Of a DNA stretch of 34,463 bases, positions 34,338 through 34,463 are shown in pieces. The DNA is from Tannerella sp. GTDB taxonomy: Bacteria > Bacteroidota > Bacteroidia > Bacteroidales > Tannerellaceae. The stretch spans positions 1 to 34,463 of the forward strand of contig JAISNP010000089.1 of assembly GCA_031276175.1 (NCBI GenBank), given 5' to 3'. A model generated the notes under the pieces. It ran no database searches. It had not been told where the DNA came from and saw only the letters and a program-made list of their open reading frames with translations. A program made the translations under genes and the position numbers. The stretch's first letter is position 1. Each line of letters begins with the position of its first letter.

Positions 34338-34463
34338 TTATTCAAGCGTCAGTTTCCGGTTTATTCCGATTTCGTCCGTAAAATACCGGTCGTGCGAAAT
34401 GACGAGAAGGCTTCCCCTGTACCCCTTGATCGTCCGGATCAATACCTGCAAACTTGGGAGGTC
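34338..34463 (-). CDS. ABC-F family ATPase, C-terminal end (partial at right edge)
   Basis: On the minus strand the frame is open from the right edge to a TAA at 34338-34340 and encodes 41 residues. They begin 'DLPSLQVLI' and continue 'GSLLVISHDRYFTDEIG'. This is the end of the second nucleotide-binding domain of ABC-F proteins, from just after the Walker B/'NHLD' region through the switch-loop His in 'SHDR'. ABC-F proteins act on the ribosome, several of them giving antibiotic resistance, and have no membrane part. The fragment is too short to say which subgroup. It ends with 'NRKLTLE', without the C-terminal extension seen in some members. Confidence 0.8.
   Translation of the reverse strand, partial: DLPSLQVLIRTIKGYRGSLLVISHDRYFTDEIGINRKLTLE

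Noticed and set aside
1-34463. tRNA, rRNA or known riboswitch
   Set aside because: I looked for cloverleaf arms, CCA ends and conserved rRNA segments in the intergenic regions and saw none. A covariance-model scan would be needed to exclude small RNAs.

Overview
The window looks like a chromosomal segment of a moderately GC-rich (roughly 50-55% by eye) member of Bacteroidota, most likely order Bacteroidales. The support is a SusC/SusD pair with a DUF3823 lipoprotein, a TonB receptor followed by a DUF4249 lipoprotein, a protein with a type IX secretion (T9SS)-type C-terminal tail, the parA-parB-DUF5683-MltD-RelA/SpoT gene order, and several promoters of the Bacteroidota form TTTG-N19-TAnnTTTG. 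I cannot fix the genus.

Layout. (1) 1-289: the 3' end of an IS5-type insertion sequence, abutting the 3' end of a large transmembrane regulator (271-2859, minus). That regulator has a LamG-like and beta-propeller sensor outside and a SARP/BTAD-like DNA-binding part inside. (2) 2860-3781: a dyad-rich 0.9-kb divergent intergenic region, then the operon susC, susD, DUF3823 (3782-9622, plus). The operon ends in a 23-bp tandem array and a hairpin. (3) 9892-17121, minus strand: parA, parB, DUF5683, LysM lytic transglycosylase, RelA/SpoT homologue and an SH3-like secreted protein, nearly without gaps. (4) 17122-18516: a divergent region with a good plus-strand promoter, a ~380-nt leader made largely of 21-bp repeats, and an unrecognised 232-residue protein. 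(5) 18846-21311: a secreted choice-of-anchor-L protein with a T9SS-like tail. (6) 21447-23942, minus: an overlapping three-gene operon of ATP-grasp enzyme, CDP-alcohol phosphatidyltransferase and HAD phosphatase. It is divergent from an outer-membrane phospholipase A (24085-25002). (7) 25128-28336: TonB receptor plus DUF4249 lipoprotein, a strong terminator, and a 21-bp palindromic tandem array. (8) 29043-34256: two S9-family peptidases in tandem. (9) At the right edge, the last 41 codons of an ABC-F ATPase on the minus strand.

How the parts work together. Much of the window serves the cell envelope: regulated import of a glycan or other polymer breakdown product, envelope lipid head-group chemistry opposite an outer-membrane phospholipase, peptidoglycan remodelling, and periplasmic or secreted peptidases. 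The par-rel operon joins chromosome segregation, cell-wall turnover and the stringent response.

The most unusual material is non-coding. There are three unrelated intergenic tandem arrays with periods of 23, 21 and 21 bp, and a two-unit 21-bp repeat, all near two helical turns. There is a duplicated and inverted 12-mer in front of the regulator. Two 9-nt G/C homopolymers share one 16-nt context and sit about 190 bp upstream of two surface-protein genes. The ATP-grasp/CDP-alcohol transferase/HAD operon is the best candidate for an uncharacterised enzymatic pathway. All product names come from reading motifs; no database search was possible.
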